Shown: positions 50,341 to 60,414, counted from the stretch's first letter. The stretch is 64,000 nt of DNA from Arion vulgaris (GCA_020796225.1 CM036758.1:64573774-64637773); one strand, 5' to 3'. Notes: generated from the sequence alone by a model not told the origin. Made by a program: numbers and translations.

Positions 50341-50877
50341 GAGTAAGTCAAGTCAAGACCAATAACGTCAAGTGACAAGATATGATCATTTGTTTACGCG
50401 ACTCTACCTCACCCATTCTTTTCAACAGTGAGCAGCCCTTGCATACACACACTCAGAATCAACTACTCACCAGCTCTGATCAGCTGGCGCAGAATTTAGA
50501 TAAATAAAGGCTAGAAACGCGTGTGTCCTATCTCGCTCGATGAAACCCGATACTCTTCGCGTAACTGAAAATTGGAAATCATTCAATGCGCATGATCAAA
50601 CTGTAGGGAACATCTCGCGTTTGCTTGATCACAAAGCAAATCACCAGGCAGTAGTAGCCTACATACTTTTCACAAGGAGTGAATAACTCGTCGCAAGTTG
50701 TATCTGGAGTTTTGATTATCTGTAGTGGTGTGTACTTGTGTGTGCTGGACATTACATAATTCTGTTAGTTGACACATCAAAGCCGTATGTGTTATTTATT
50801 GTTGTACACTATTTATTCCTGACTTAATTCATTGTGTTCTTGAGCTTCAGCGTCCTCTATGTTTACTAAACATAACA
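50341..50877. other. Spacer, nothing recognised
   Basis: No gene or repeat identified. Confidence 0.4.
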
Positions 50878-50922
50878 TTAACCCGTCCGCACGTACGAGC
50901 CGATATATTGGCTTATATAATT
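50878..50922 (+). repeat. TTAA-type transposon end candidate
   Basis: TTAACCCGTCCGCACGTACG followed by an interrupted palindrome AGCCGATATATTGGCT. Same layout as the right end at 28605-28649 (minus) and as 58768-58812. No partner end found downstream. Confidence 0.45.
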
Positions 50923-51029
50923 GTGTAATGTGACTCAAAGCTAGTCTACTGTCTAATTTAGTATACATTGCGAAGTAAAAGCGTCCGAATGTAAACTAAA
51001 TTACGGAGGGAATGAGTCAACATGTGATA

Positions 51030-51215
51030 TTATATAGTTCTTAAAATTCGATGTTCAAATCGTGATGTTCCAAACTTCGTGATGTTCAACTGTGATGTTC
51101 TAAAATTCGTGATATCAACGTGTGAAGTTCTAAAATTGTGATGTTCCAAACGTGATGTTCCAAAATGAATTCCAAAATTTGTGATGTTCCAAAATTGTAA
51201 TTCCAATTGTGATTC
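51030..51215. repeat. Degenerate ~18-bp minisatellite
   Basis: Repeated gtgatgttc[ct]aaaattc with many short losses. Confidence 0.85.
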
Positions 51216-51848
51216 CAAATCTAAAGTTTAATTTGTACGAAATCTAACGGATGGATAAAAGTAATTTTTTACAGGCAGTCTTATATACCTCACGACCTTA
51301 CGAATACATGTTCAACTAATTGGTAGATAGCTTAGTTGATGCACAGAACGTTGTTTTTTTTTTGTTATATAATTTTGCATAAGCACAACAAAATGATAAC
51401 CAAAGTTTAGGATTTACAGTAATACACAAAATGGTGGCGAATGTTTGCAAAGGAGTATCCCTATTACATATTATAAAAAGCAATGTGACAAGGTGAACAA
51501 ATGATACCTTCCACTTCTATCAATGAAAATAAATGTTGCGTACAAACGCCAATGACAGTCGCTAGGATACATTGGGAACTGATTAATTCCACGGGATTCC
51601 CGATTTTGACGAGCACTTAAATGCATGTGGAACACGGAAATGGTTAATTATTGACAAATTTGACAATCACACTACTAACCCTCTACAGGTATACCAAATC
51701 AACATCGCTGTTATTTTAGTAATAACATATAATGAAAATCTTACAGCCCTAAAGGTTTTGGGTGGGCAAAAACTACTTTTGAAAGATCGCTACTGTTATC
51801 TATATCAAAAATGTAAAAGTCAAGAATTTCTGTCAGAGTGGATGATTT
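51216..51848. other. AT-rich spacer
   Basis: Nothing recognised. Confidence 0.4.
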
Positions 51849-51849
51849 G

Positions 51850-52230
51850 ATATCGGTCGGTAAAGATGTTCACGAATATAAGTGTTACAGAAGAGTCCTC
51901 CGTATATCATGGACAGAGAAGAACAAATTGATCTATACAGAAAGAACTCAAAATCAAAGAAAACTGGCTAATACTACAAATAAGAAAGAGAAAATTGAAA
52001 TAAAATTGGACATATAAAAAGACATGAAGCGCTGGAGAAGACCATCATGGAAGGAGGCATACCGGCAAAGAGAAGAAGAGGAAGACCACGAAGAAGATGG
52101 ATTCAGGATGTAACTGATGGTTTGAACATGACGATTGCAAAGGCAGGACATCTGGCCTATGAGAAAGAGAGAGAGAAATTCAGGAAAACTGTTGGGGTGG
52201 CAAAATTCTGCTCAGGACGAGCTATTTGAT
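51850..52230 (+). pseudogene. LINE C-terminal fragment
   Basis: Readable pieces: SIQKELKIKENWLILQIRKR near 51930-51990, then EGGIPAKRRRGRPRRRWIQD at 52050-52110 and VTDGLNMTIAKAGHLAYEKE, ending VGVAKFCSGRAI with a stop near 52229. Close relative of the minus-strand copies at 56935-57348 and 62400-62560. Confidence 0.85.
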
Positions 52231-52254
52231 AATGAAAGATGTTCGTGAATTTTG

Positions 52255-52725
52255 GAACAAACTACAACATTAATCTTAGTGTACACTTAAATACAAACTA
52301 CAACTTTAATCTTAGTGTACACTTAAATACAAACTATAACATTAATCTTAGTGTACACTTAAATACAAACTATAACATTAATCTTAGTGTACACTTAAAT
52401 ACAAACTATAACATTAATCTTAGTGTACACTTAAATACAAACTATAACTTTAATCTTAGTGTACACTTAAATACAAACTACAACTTTAATCTTAGTGTAC
52501 TATTAAATACAAACTATAACATTAATCTTAGTGTACACTCAAATACAAACTATAACATTAATCTTAGTGTACACTCAAATACAAATTATAACTTTAATCT
52601 TAGTGTACAATTTATTAAATACAAACTATAACATTAATCTTAGTGTACACTCAAATACAAACTATAACATTAAACTTAGTGTACGCTCAAATACTAAGAT
52701 TAAAGTTATAGTTTGTATTTGAGCG
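52255..52725. repeat. Minisatellite, 36-bp unit, 12-13 copies, last unit inverted
   Basis: Units contain ttaatcttagtgtacac and aaatacaaactataac. A 36-bp period keeps one frame open for 130 codons (12-residue repeat with NTNYN). At 52693-52730 the final unit is the reverse complement (ctaagattaaagttatag, tttgtatttgagcgtac), giving a perfect-looking inverted repeat with the unit before it. Confidence 0.97.
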
Positions 52726-52726
52726 T

Positions 52727-52737
52727 ACGCTCAAATA
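52727..52737. repeat. LINE target-site duplication, left copy
   Basis: ACGCTCAAATA, repeated at 55973-55983. It lies in the inverted end of the 36-bp array. Confidence 0.85.
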
Positions 52738-53026
52738 AAAAAAAATTAGGTAAGCAATATGGCGGCGACAAGACGTGTTGTCGTTAGCTTGTGCTGGATT
52801 GTGCTTCGTTTCTTGAATTTCCAGTGGATTTGATGTGTTATTCGGAAGAAAGGATAATTATTTCGTCCAACTTTTATGTAATGTTTCAGTTGAAAGCATA
52901 GAATACATCGGGTCAGCGTGGTTTCTTGAGAGATGAACACTGTTATCAGTTCGAGCGACACAACAACACAGTGTTCTCCCGTTATATTGTCATATAAGTC
53001 ATATCACCGAGTATCCACCGGTATAA

Positions 53027-53566
53027 GTGGAAACCTCTGCTGTTGATCGGAGAGGGGCACTCACTTGTCCTAACAACCGCAAATGGTTGTCTAATATGGA
53101 GAATAGCTCCTCATGTGGATGTGGAAGGCAAGGGAAAACCACCACATTATTTTCCCAAGAAATGTTATGCATCAAAACAAATCACCAACTTAATGTGGCA
53201 ACTTGGAATGTAAGAACAATGGCCCAAGCAGGAAAGCTCGAAAACATAAAGAAGGACATGGAAAGAATGCGAATTGACATTTTAGGGGTAAGTGAGATGC
53301 GATGGGTGGGTGCTGGAGAGCTACAATCAGACAGCTATAGAATCATTTACTCTGGAGAGAACATGCACGATAGAGAAGTAGGAATAATACTAGATTCAGA
53401 GAGATCAAAGATGTTGAAGGGATACTGGACAGTTTCAGACAGAGTCCTCTTGGTGAAATTAAATGGACGACCTGTAGACATCAACATTTTACAGATATAT
53501 GCCCCAACTACAGACAGTTCAGAAGAAGACCTAGATCAATTGATCAGTGCAAAGGACACGAGATGA
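53027..53566 (+). pseudogene. LINE endonuclease domain, N-terminal part
   Basis: A 179-codon frame. Residues 55-65 read LNVATWNVRTM (first conserved block, Asn), 86-94 read LGVSEMRWV (catalytic Glu at residue 90), and about 151-158 read LQIYAPTT (third block). The domain nicks target DNA for target-primed reverse transcription. The first 50 residues, with several Cys, have no known role to me. The frame is lost by a small deletion near 53545, just before the GDFNA block, and continues in the next frame at 53563. Confidence 0.9.
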
Positions 53567-54225
53567 CTGTGCTCCTTGGAAATTTCAATGCTAAGGTAGG
53601 CAGCGGGAATGTGAAAGGTGTAACAGAAAAATATGGACTGGGCAATAGGAACGACAGAGGTGACACTTTGATAGAATGGGCCAGAGCACATGACATGATT
53701 ATAGGAAATACCTGGTTTAAATACCACCCCAGACGTCTATGGACATGGAGGAGTCCAGGAGGAAATACATACAATCAAAAAGACTACATTCTAGTCCCTA
53801 AAAGATTAAGGAATAGTTTGCTATCCGTTAAAACAAGGCCAGGAGCAGATTGCAACAGCGATCATGTATCAGTAGTTGGAAAATTTCGAATAAAATTGAA
53901 AAGAATAAAGAAGGCTCCACAAAACATCAAATTAGATTTAGCTCTACTTCGAACAGATGAAGATATGAGAGAGAGGTACAACATGATAGTGCAGAATAGG
54001 TACAACACAATAGCAAAGATACAGAGCATGGATGAACAGTGGGAAATTCTAAAGGAGTCAATTTGTCAAACATCATCTGAAATCATACCAAAAATAAAAC
54101 ACAATGTAAGGAAGAAATGGATGACGGAGGAAATATTACAGTTAATGGATGCAAGAAGAAACAGCAAGCAAAATACAGAAGAATATGAGCGAGTAAATAA
54201 GGAGATCAAGACAGGTGCAGGGTAG
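53563..54225 (+). pseudogene. LINE endonuclease domain, C-terminal part, and linker
   Basis: A 220-codon frame. Residues 5-12 read LGNFNAKV where the family has GDFNA: the catalytic Asp is Asn here. Then NTWFKYHPRRLWTWRSPGG (49-67), KDYILV (73-78) and NSDHVSVV (98-105, with the catalytic Asp-His pair intact). Residues 110-220 form the charged linker toward RT. The frame ends at a premature stop at 54223. Confidence 0.9.
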
Positions 54226-54585
54226 AGAAAGAGAACTGGCTCAATCTGAAATGCAGCAAAATTGAGAAACAGCATAACAAGGACACACAATCTTTACACA
54301 AACAAATAAATGACATCACAGGAGAAAGTCACACACGCGAACTGGATGACTAAAATCCAAAGAAAATACGATATTAATGAGGGAAGAAAACATAACAGGA
54401 CGATGGACGGAATATATTGGAGAACTCTACGATGGTGACAGAGGAGAACTAATTATACCAGACACATGAAAGGGACCACCAATACTTGCAGCTGAAGTTG
54501 AAGATGCCATAAAACACATTAAGAGGGAAAGTCTCCAGGTCCAGATAACATAACAGCAGAAGAAATTCAAGATCTGGGAACGGAA

Positions 54586-55296
54586 GTGATAACAAAGCTT
54601 TTAAACGACATATATGACAGTGGTTGTATTCCAAAAGATCTACTAAAGTTCATATTTATTGCTTTGCCAAAGAAATCAAGAGCAGTGGAATGTGAAGATC
54701 ACCGCACTATCAGTCTTATGAGTCATATGACAAAGATACTACTGAGGATAATGATGAGAAGGATGAGAAGCAGAATAAGACCAGAAATCAGTGATGAGCA
54801 GTGTGGATTTGTTGAAGGCAAGGGCACTAGCAACGCTATATATATCCTAAGAACACTAATAGAAAGATCAATAGAAGTAAAAGCAGATCTATACTTGTGC
54901 TTTATAGACTACACCAAGGCGTTCGACAATGTACGCCATCAAGAACTTTCCAAAATGTTAGAGAGCTTAAACATCGACAGCAAAGATCTAAGAGTCATTC
55001 AGAACATATATTGGCAGCAAACAGCAGCTATAAGAACAGACAAAAATATTGGAACTTTCCAGATAAAAAAAGGTGTTAGACAGGGATGCGTATTATCACC
55101 AGACCTGTTCTCACTGTATTGTGAAAGCATTTTTAGATCTATAAAAGATATTCCTGGAATAGCTGTGGAAGGATATATCATAAATAACCTGAGATACGCT
55201 GATGATACTGTCTTAATAGCAAGAAATGAAATGGAGCTACAGAAATTAGTTGATAAGGTTGTGACAGAAAGTAACAACAAAGGAGACTCAGTTTGA
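54586..55296 (+). pseudogene. LINE reverse transcriptase core
   Basis: A 236-codon frame. IALPKK…CEDHRTISLMSHMTK (25-50), QCGFVEGKGTSNAI (72-85), motif A FIDYTKAFDNV (106-116, catalytic Asp), motif B KGVRQGCVLSPDLF (162-175), and motif C LRYADDTVLIA (202-212, YADD intact). The whole polymerase fingers-palm core is readable without a stop. The upstream part (SPGPDNITAEEIQDLG, 54525-54580) is in the same sense with frame changes. A frame shift at 55290 cuts off the C-terminus. Confidence 0.92.
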
Positions 55297-55972
55297 ATAT
55301 TAAGAAGACAGAAGTTATGATATCAAAAAAGCAGATTTTGCCAAAATGCACCATCACAGTAAATGGGACTGATCTAAGACAAGTGCAGCAATTTAAATAC
55401 CTCGAAGTACTGGTAACATCAGATGGCAGATGCCGATCAGAAATATAGAGCAGAATAGGACAAGCGAAAACATCATTCCTGAAAATGAGAAGCATTATTT
55501 GCAACAAGTCCTTGTCAATCCCGATCAGAATGTGAGTTATTCAGTGCTACATAGAACCAATACTGACATACGGATGCGAGTCATGGACAATGAACACACA
55601 GATCGAAAAATCTCTGAGGGCCACAGAAATGTGGTTTTATAGAGGAATGATGAGAATCCCATGGACTGCTAAAATGACTAATGTTGAGGTGCTGAATGAA
55701 GTCAAGACACAGAGAAAGCTTATCATCAATATTAGAAAGAGGCAGTCATCATTTTTCGGACATGTGATGAGGAGGGAGGTTTAGAACACATTGTGACAAC
55801 CGGTAAAATCGAGGGTAGACGAGACTGAGGAAGACAGAGAGAAAATGTTGGATAGCCTGACTTCATGGCACGGTAGAGCGTCAACATCTGAGTTGATAGC
55901 AAACACCAACGACAGAGATTTGTGGAGATCCATGATCGCCTACGCCAGCCGACACGGCACCTGATGATGATG
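55290..55972 (+). pseudogene. LINE C-terminal region
   Basis: LNIKKTEVMISKKQ, QQFKYLEVLVTSDGRC (the usual F.YLGS reads FKYLEV), a stop near 55446, a frame change, LTYGCESWTMNTQIEKSL near 55560-55615, RMMRIPWTAKMTN near 55645, INIRKRQSSFFGHVMRRE near 55730-55780, then broken tail sequence. The order matches other LINE C-termini in the window, though this family differs from the CYQCQTW family. Confidence 0.85.
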
Positions 55973-55983
55973 ACGCTCAAATA
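55973..55983. repeat. LINE target-site duplication, right copy
   Basis: ACGCTCAAATA directly after the TGATGATGATG end. Confidence 0.85.
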
Positions 55984-56095
55984 TACTGTTAATACTTGCT
56001 TCATTAATATCATTAGACATTGAAAATGTGAAGCACACTACGCGTGAATTCACTACCAATGGCAGTGCGATAACGAGTACTCCAGTGCTTTATGT

Positions 56096-56280
56096 TGCTT
56101 TTGAGTTGCCGTTTAGATATCATGAACATATCCGTTACTATCTTAATTTGAGTTGCCGTTCAGATATCATGAACATATCGTTACTATCTTAATTTCAGTT
56201 ACTGTTCAGATATCATGGACATATTCCGTTACTATCTTAATTTCAGTTACTGTTAGATATCATGACATACATCACTATTA
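56096..56280. repeat. Minisatellite, ~57-bp unit, about three to four copies
   Basis: Units share gttgccgttcagatatcatg, aacatat and ccgttactatcttaattt; the last copies are shortened. Confidence 0.9.
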
Positions 56281-56384
56281 ATTTATTACGGCTTCCCATT
56301 TTGGGACATATTCATTGGATTCTGTGCTTCACCTGGAGGGAGGGGGGTTCTTAAATCTCATTCTCTCTAATTACCCAAGGGCTC

Positions 56385-56790
56385 TCTGTGACGTAGAGGT
56401 TAGGTACTCGTCTCTTGCGCCAAAGGTACCAGACTTGCTCCCTCATGTAGCCATCTTGATATTTTACAGAGATCCCTTATCTCAGTGTAGGTGAGATTGA
56501 GTTCCTAGTCCTATCGGAGACGGATAATAAAACGTAGGTTCCGTGTTCAATTTGAGCACGTAAAAGAGCCCTTGGCAGTTCAAAATCGATAAGTGCAGGC
56601 TGGGAAACCGCTGCCCGTGCAAAATTCATTAGAAAAGATTAACAATAGAATTCCTACAAAATTACAAAGGGGACATCGCCCGTGCTGCGGAGTTCGTGTA
56701 CTGCAGCTGAGATCTTCCTGTGTAAGAAAGAAATCGGTGAACACATGGTTACTCACCAAAGTGCAATGATGGTGGCCCTATGAATAAATT
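56385..56790 (+). mobile_element. tRNA-derived SINE, family C, best full-length copy
   Basis: The head has TGTGACGTAGAGGTTAGG (A box) at 56387 and a weak B box near 56427. The body blocks are ctcagtgtaggtgagattga, gttcctagtcctatcggaga, gtgttcaatttgagcacgta, ctgagatcttcctgtgtaag, and cacatggttactcaccaaag. The tail is short, without the long TTGA run of other copies. Confidence 0.8.
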
Positions 56791-56818
56791 AATATATCTT
56801 ATTAACCAGTTAAAATTG

Positions 56819-56880
56819 TGTAGCCTAGAGTTTAGCCTAGAGTGTAGCCTAGAGTGTAGCCTAGAGTGTAACCTAGAGTC
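56819..56880. repeat. 12-bp minisatellite, five copies
   Basis: Tandem tagcctagagtg; the last copy reads taacctagag. Confidence 0.95.
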
Positions 56881-56934
56881 CGTTCCAGATTGCTTCTAAA
56901 AGATCATAATTATTTAATATTCTAATAGCAACCA

Positions 56935-57348
56935 TCATCCTGAGCAGAACTTTGCCACCCTTACAGTCCTTCTGAATTTCTCTCTCTCATAGGCCATATA
57001 TCCTGCCTCTGCAGCCGTCATGTTCAAACCATCAGTTACATCCTGAATCCATCTTCTCCGTGGTCTTCCTCTTCTTCTCTTTCCCGGTATGTCTCCTTCC
57101 ATGATGATCTTCTCCAGCCCTTCATGTCTTTTTATATGTCCAAAATGTCTCAATTTTCTCTTTCTTATTTGTAGCATCAGCCAGTTTTCTTTGATTTTGA
57201 GTTCTTTCTGGATAGATCTATTTGTTCTCTTCTCTGTCCAAGATATACGAAGGACTCTTATGTAACACTTAAATTCAAAAGCACATATATGTTTTTCATC
57301 TGCTTTATTAAATGTCCATGCCTCACATCTATACGTTGTTAATATCAA
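56935..57348 (-). pseudogene. LINE C-terminal fragment, open frame
   Basis: A 137-codon minus-strand frame without a stop: YRCEAWTFNKADEKHICAFE, FKCYIRVLRISWTEKRTNRS, LKIKENWLMLQIRKRKLRHF, GHIKRHEGLEKIIMEG, then PGKRRRGRPRRRWIQDVTDG and VRVAKFCSG. This is the C-terminal domain and basic tail downstream of RT in an RTE-like LINE. It is the best-preserved copy of the family that also gives 51850-52230 and 62110-62560. RT and endonuclease are missing, so a 5'-truncated insertion. Confidence 0.88.
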
Positions 57349-57642
57349 TAAAGAAAGAACATGTTTTCATTATTCACAACTACTCATGTTGTGTGCTTTA
57401 AGGATAGAAAGCGAGTACTGTCTCTTTTTATTAATAGCTCTCCTTGTTATGTTCACAATGTGGTTTCCTCGTGCAATGACAACCTAATCTTACGTGTGCG
57501 TAAGCAGACAAAGAAATCCAGTGGAAGGTTCAAATTGATTCTGCGTGATAACGCTTGCTTGGGGAAGAAGAATGTTTACCTGTTTGCCTGTAGACAGCAA
57601 GCATGGAATGATGAGAGCTTCTGGATTTCGGTTTCCATATAA
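57349..57642 (+). other. Spacer with an unassigned 93-codon frame
   Basis: An open frame at 57361-57642 translates without low complexity (contains LRVRKQTKKSSGRFKL and CRQQAWNDESFW). I do not recognise it. It could be a decayed exon or chance; splice sites cannot be judged. Confidence 0.25.
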
Positions 57643-57647
57643 TCGTT

Positions 57648-57735
57648 TTATAGGTGTTTAATCCACAACACAGGTAGATAGACGCATGTGCAGTGTGTAA
57701 TCCACAACACAGGTAGATAGGCGCATGTGTGATGT
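57648..57735. repeat. ~45-bp direct duplication
   Basis: taatccacaacacaggtaga and tag[ag]cgcatgtg occur twice. Confidence 0.9.
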
Positions 57736-57849
57736 TTGTAAACAAGATGATAACAATAAACAAATGTGTTATTTAGTAAATTCTTATTATGGATAAGCTT
57801 TTACTAATGGTTTTACGATACACGAATATTCTTCACGATTATATTTGAA

Positions 57850-58020
57850 ACACACTACACACATATTATATTATGTTATGTTATCAACGTCATGCACATT
57901 ACGCATTCCCAATGCGTGCTGTGCCCTCCGCTGCACCAGCCATCCAAAAGTCCATTTGCTAATCGTACCCATGAGAAGTTGATTAGTATATCTTCTCTTT
58001 CTACCACAAAGACGAACTGC
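57850..58020 (-). repeat. Dispersed repeat family F, copy 2
   Basis: Matches 24415-24600 in order: ttatgttatgttat, cattacgcattcccaatgcg, catttgct, acccatgagaagttgattag, and ctaccacaaagacga. Confidence 0.7.
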
Positions 58021-58021
58021 A

Positions 58022-58200
58022 CACCTATCGTTCACGTTTATATTTGGAATCCTACACCTATTGTTCACTGCTACACACCTATTGTTCACGTCTACATTTG
58101 GAACACACTACACACCTATTGTTCACGTCTACATTTGGAACACACTACACACCTACTGTTCACGTCTACATTTGGAACACACTACACACCTATTGTTCAC
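58022..58200. repeat. Minisatellite, 37-bp unit, four to five copies
   Basis: Units contain cacacctattgttcacgtct and acatttggaacacacta; the first copies are diverged. Confidence 0.95.
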
Positions 58201-58249
58201 TTTTCCATTTATTCAATCTGATAGTCGAAAAAGCACTTTGAAATTTGTG

Positions 58250-58385
58250 AAAAATGAAAATCGTGGCATATCCCAAAGGACGTAGCCATCAACCACAGTA
58301 AACGAGTCGTTGATTTTTTAGGCACCACTTATACGTTCAGTAGTTTGACATTGCTTTCTGAACGGTGAGGTCTATTTTTACCTAG
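58250..58385 (-). mobile_element. SINE family B, 5'-truncated
   Basis: aaaatcgtggcatatc, aacgagtcgttgatttt, acgttcagtagtttg, and aacggtgaggtctattttta match the copy at 100-480; the tRNA-like head is missing. Confidence 0.75.
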
Positions 58386-58648
58386 GGTGTTTAATTCTCG
58401 GAATAGTTCATTTCTGTATCTGCTCAGCTAAATATAGTTGCTAAGATGTTCCTCTTTATTTCAATTTTTGTAATTGGGCCCTACTCGGAAGTGCCCCAAC
58501 GAGTTGACCAAGTACGATTGAAAGTGTTAACTTCTAGTGTCATCATTCTTTTGAATGAGAGTTGCTCGGAGTTTGTTTACGTGGGTTTTATTGTGCCATT
58601 TTGGCGTTTAATGAAGGCTCCCAACCTTTGGCCGCAATTAAGTGGGCG
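58386..58648. other. Spacer, nothing recognised
   Basis: Part of a 130-codon frame on the plus strand with no familiar domain; it runs through the antisense U2 fragment and so is unlikely to code. Confidence 0.4.
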
Positions 58649-58685
58649 CTACACTTTGATCTTAGCCAAAAGACCAAGAAGCGAT
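58649..58685 (-). ncRNA. U2 snRNA 5'-end fragment (retropseudogene or chimera)
   Basis: Read on the minus strand from 58685: ATCGCTTCTTGGTCTTTTGG, then CTAAGATCAAAGTGTAG. This matches the first 37 nt of U2 snRNA, including the branch-point-recognition GTGTAG, with two substitutions and one extra A. Similarity stops abruptly afterwards; the stem-loop II and Sm regions are absent, so this is not a functional gene. Confidence 0.8.
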
Positions 58686-58767
58686 CTCTGGCGTTCTGAG
58701 ATGGAGAATCCGAAATCGTCGCCGAAGCTAATGTGTACGTACAACGCAGCTGACACTTTTAACAAGT

Positions 58768-58812
58768 TTAACCCGTTCGCTCTTCTGAGCGGATATACTG
58801 GCTCGTCGTATT
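58768..58812 (+). repeat. TTAA-type transposon end candidate
   Basis: TTAACCCGTTCGCTCTTCTG followed by the interrupted palindrome GAGCGGATATACTGGCTC. Compare 28605-28649 and 50878-50922. Confidence 0.45.
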
Positions 58813-59488
58813 TACCCGTTCTTCGCACGGGAATTTAGTTTAAATCTATTTGTAAAGTCCCTTAAAGAAACATGACACGTTGCTTCAAAATCGGCTTCTT
58901 CCAAATTCAAAACAATACGTTTTCTCTCCATGCATCGGCCAGTAAAACCTGATAAACAGAATTCCCGTGAATGTTGACAAATAACAATGTTGAAAAATCA
59001 CAATTGGCAAATTTCTTTTATTCAAATCATTAACTTATCGATGTGTTTAAGAAATAATTGGCCGAGCGTGAGATTGAACATGTCTTCAGGATAGCAGTCG
59101 AACATCTTATGCATTCATCTACAGAACTGACTTGTTGAAATACCAATAAATATGTTGGTATTTGTATGATGTGCGAAAGACGTCACCGGACAATAACAAC
59201 ATGTTCGCTTTGCGCGTCACGTGACTGGAAATGTCGTGAAAATATGGATATACATTTTCGGCGATTTCTATATAGAATGACCATGTGCGCTAAGTTGGGA
59301 ATATGGTTATAGAAACGTAAAGAAAAGTCAAGATTTATAATTTTTCCCTCTTCGTATCCATGAAAGCCACCTTCTGGTCAAATTTCAAGCCCGTAAGATG
59401 TCCAGATATCTCCAAACAATTGGGACAGACATACAATTTCATTTTATCTTTGACTTATATATGCATAGATGACGCAAAACTAGTACAT
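58813..59488. other. Spacer, nothing recognised
   Basis: No gene or known repeat. Confidence 0.4.
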
Positions 59489-59489
59489 T

Positions 59490-60160
59490 GGCTAATTAAG
59501 TGTACATTACGAATTATATCCGAAGGTAAAGCTAATTAAATGTACATTACGAAGTATATCCGAAGGTAAAGCTAATTAAGTGTACATTACGAAGTGTGTC
59601 CGAAGGTAAAGCTAATTAAGTGTACATTACGAAGTGTGTCCGAAGGTAAAGCTAATTAAGACATACGAAGTGTCAGTAAAGCTAATTAAGTGTACATTAC
59701 GAAGTTGTCCGAAGGTAAAGCTAATTAAGTGTACATTACGAAGTGTGTCCGAAGGTAAAGCTAATTAAGTGTACATTACGAAGTGTGTCCGAAGGTAAGC
59801 TAATAGTACATCGAAGTATGTCCGAAGGTAAAGCTAATTAGTGTACATTACGAAGTATGTCCGAAGGTAAAGCTAATTAAGTGTACATTACGAAGTATGT
59901 CCGAAGGTAAAGCTAATTAAGTGTACATTACGAAGTATGTCCGAAGGTAAAGCTAATTAAGTGTACATTACGAAGTGTGTCCGAAGGTAAAGCTAATTAA
60001 GTGTACATTACGAAGTATGTCCGAAGGTAAAGCTAATTAAGTGTACATTACGAAGTATGTCCGAAGGTAAAGCTAATTAAGTGTACATTACGAAGTATGT
60101 CCGAAGGTAAAGCTAATTAAGTGTACATTACGAAGTGTGTCCGAAGGTAAAGCTAATTAC
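59490..60160. repeat. Minisatellite, 40-bp unit, ~17 copies
   Basis: Units contain aagctaattaagtgtacatt and acgaagt[ag]tgtccgaaggta. Variants gtatgt and gtgtgt group in neighbouring units. Two units (59660, 59800) have short losses. Confidence 0.97.
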
Positions 60161-60175
60161 GGAGTGAAAGGGTTA

Positions 60176-60394
60176 TTTTGTTCCTTTTTTTTTCTTTCGA
60201 TCCAGAAGCACTTGCGCTTTTCAGCTCTACGGCTCAGTGCCATGGACCTCGTAACCCTTCAGCTCGGTGCCACGAACACCGTAAATCTGGAGAACCTGTG
60301 GCTTTTCTGCCAGCTCGCGGAATTAAACCGCACTCACAGGGGACTTGACACCCGTCGTCCAACGCGCTACGAACACGCTGGGCAGGCGAGCAGT
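60176..60394 (-). mobile_element. tRNA-derived SINE, family A, with target-site duplication
   Basis: The minus-strand head is at 60394, with A-box complement ccaacgcgcta at 60359 and B-box complement ggaattaaacc near 60319. The body has two modules and the A tail is the T run at 60184-60196. A 9-bp duplication AAAGGGTTA lies at 60167-60175 and 60395-60403. Confidence 0.88.
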
Positions 60395-60414
60395 AAAGGG
60401 TTAAAGAACCAGGC

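Larger units (their letters stand above)
52738..55972 (+). mobile_element. Near full-length endonuclease/RT LINE (RTE-like), 3.2 kb
   Basis: An autonomous non-LTR retrotransposon copy bounded by an 11-bp duplication. Order: about 290 bp 5' leader, endonuclease (53027-54225), linker, reverse transcriptase (54586-55296), C-terminal region with basic tail (to about 55960), and a short TGATGATGATGA-type 3' end. Length and a single EN-RT frame with a short TGA-repeat 3' end fit the RTE group as I know it. The coding line is broken at about 53550, 54225, 54350-54585, 55296 and 55446, so the copy is inactive as written. Confidence 0.85.

Noticed and set aside
58649..58685. A functional U2 snRNA gene
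   Set aside because: Only the first 37 nt are present; the Sm site and 3' stem-loops are missing.
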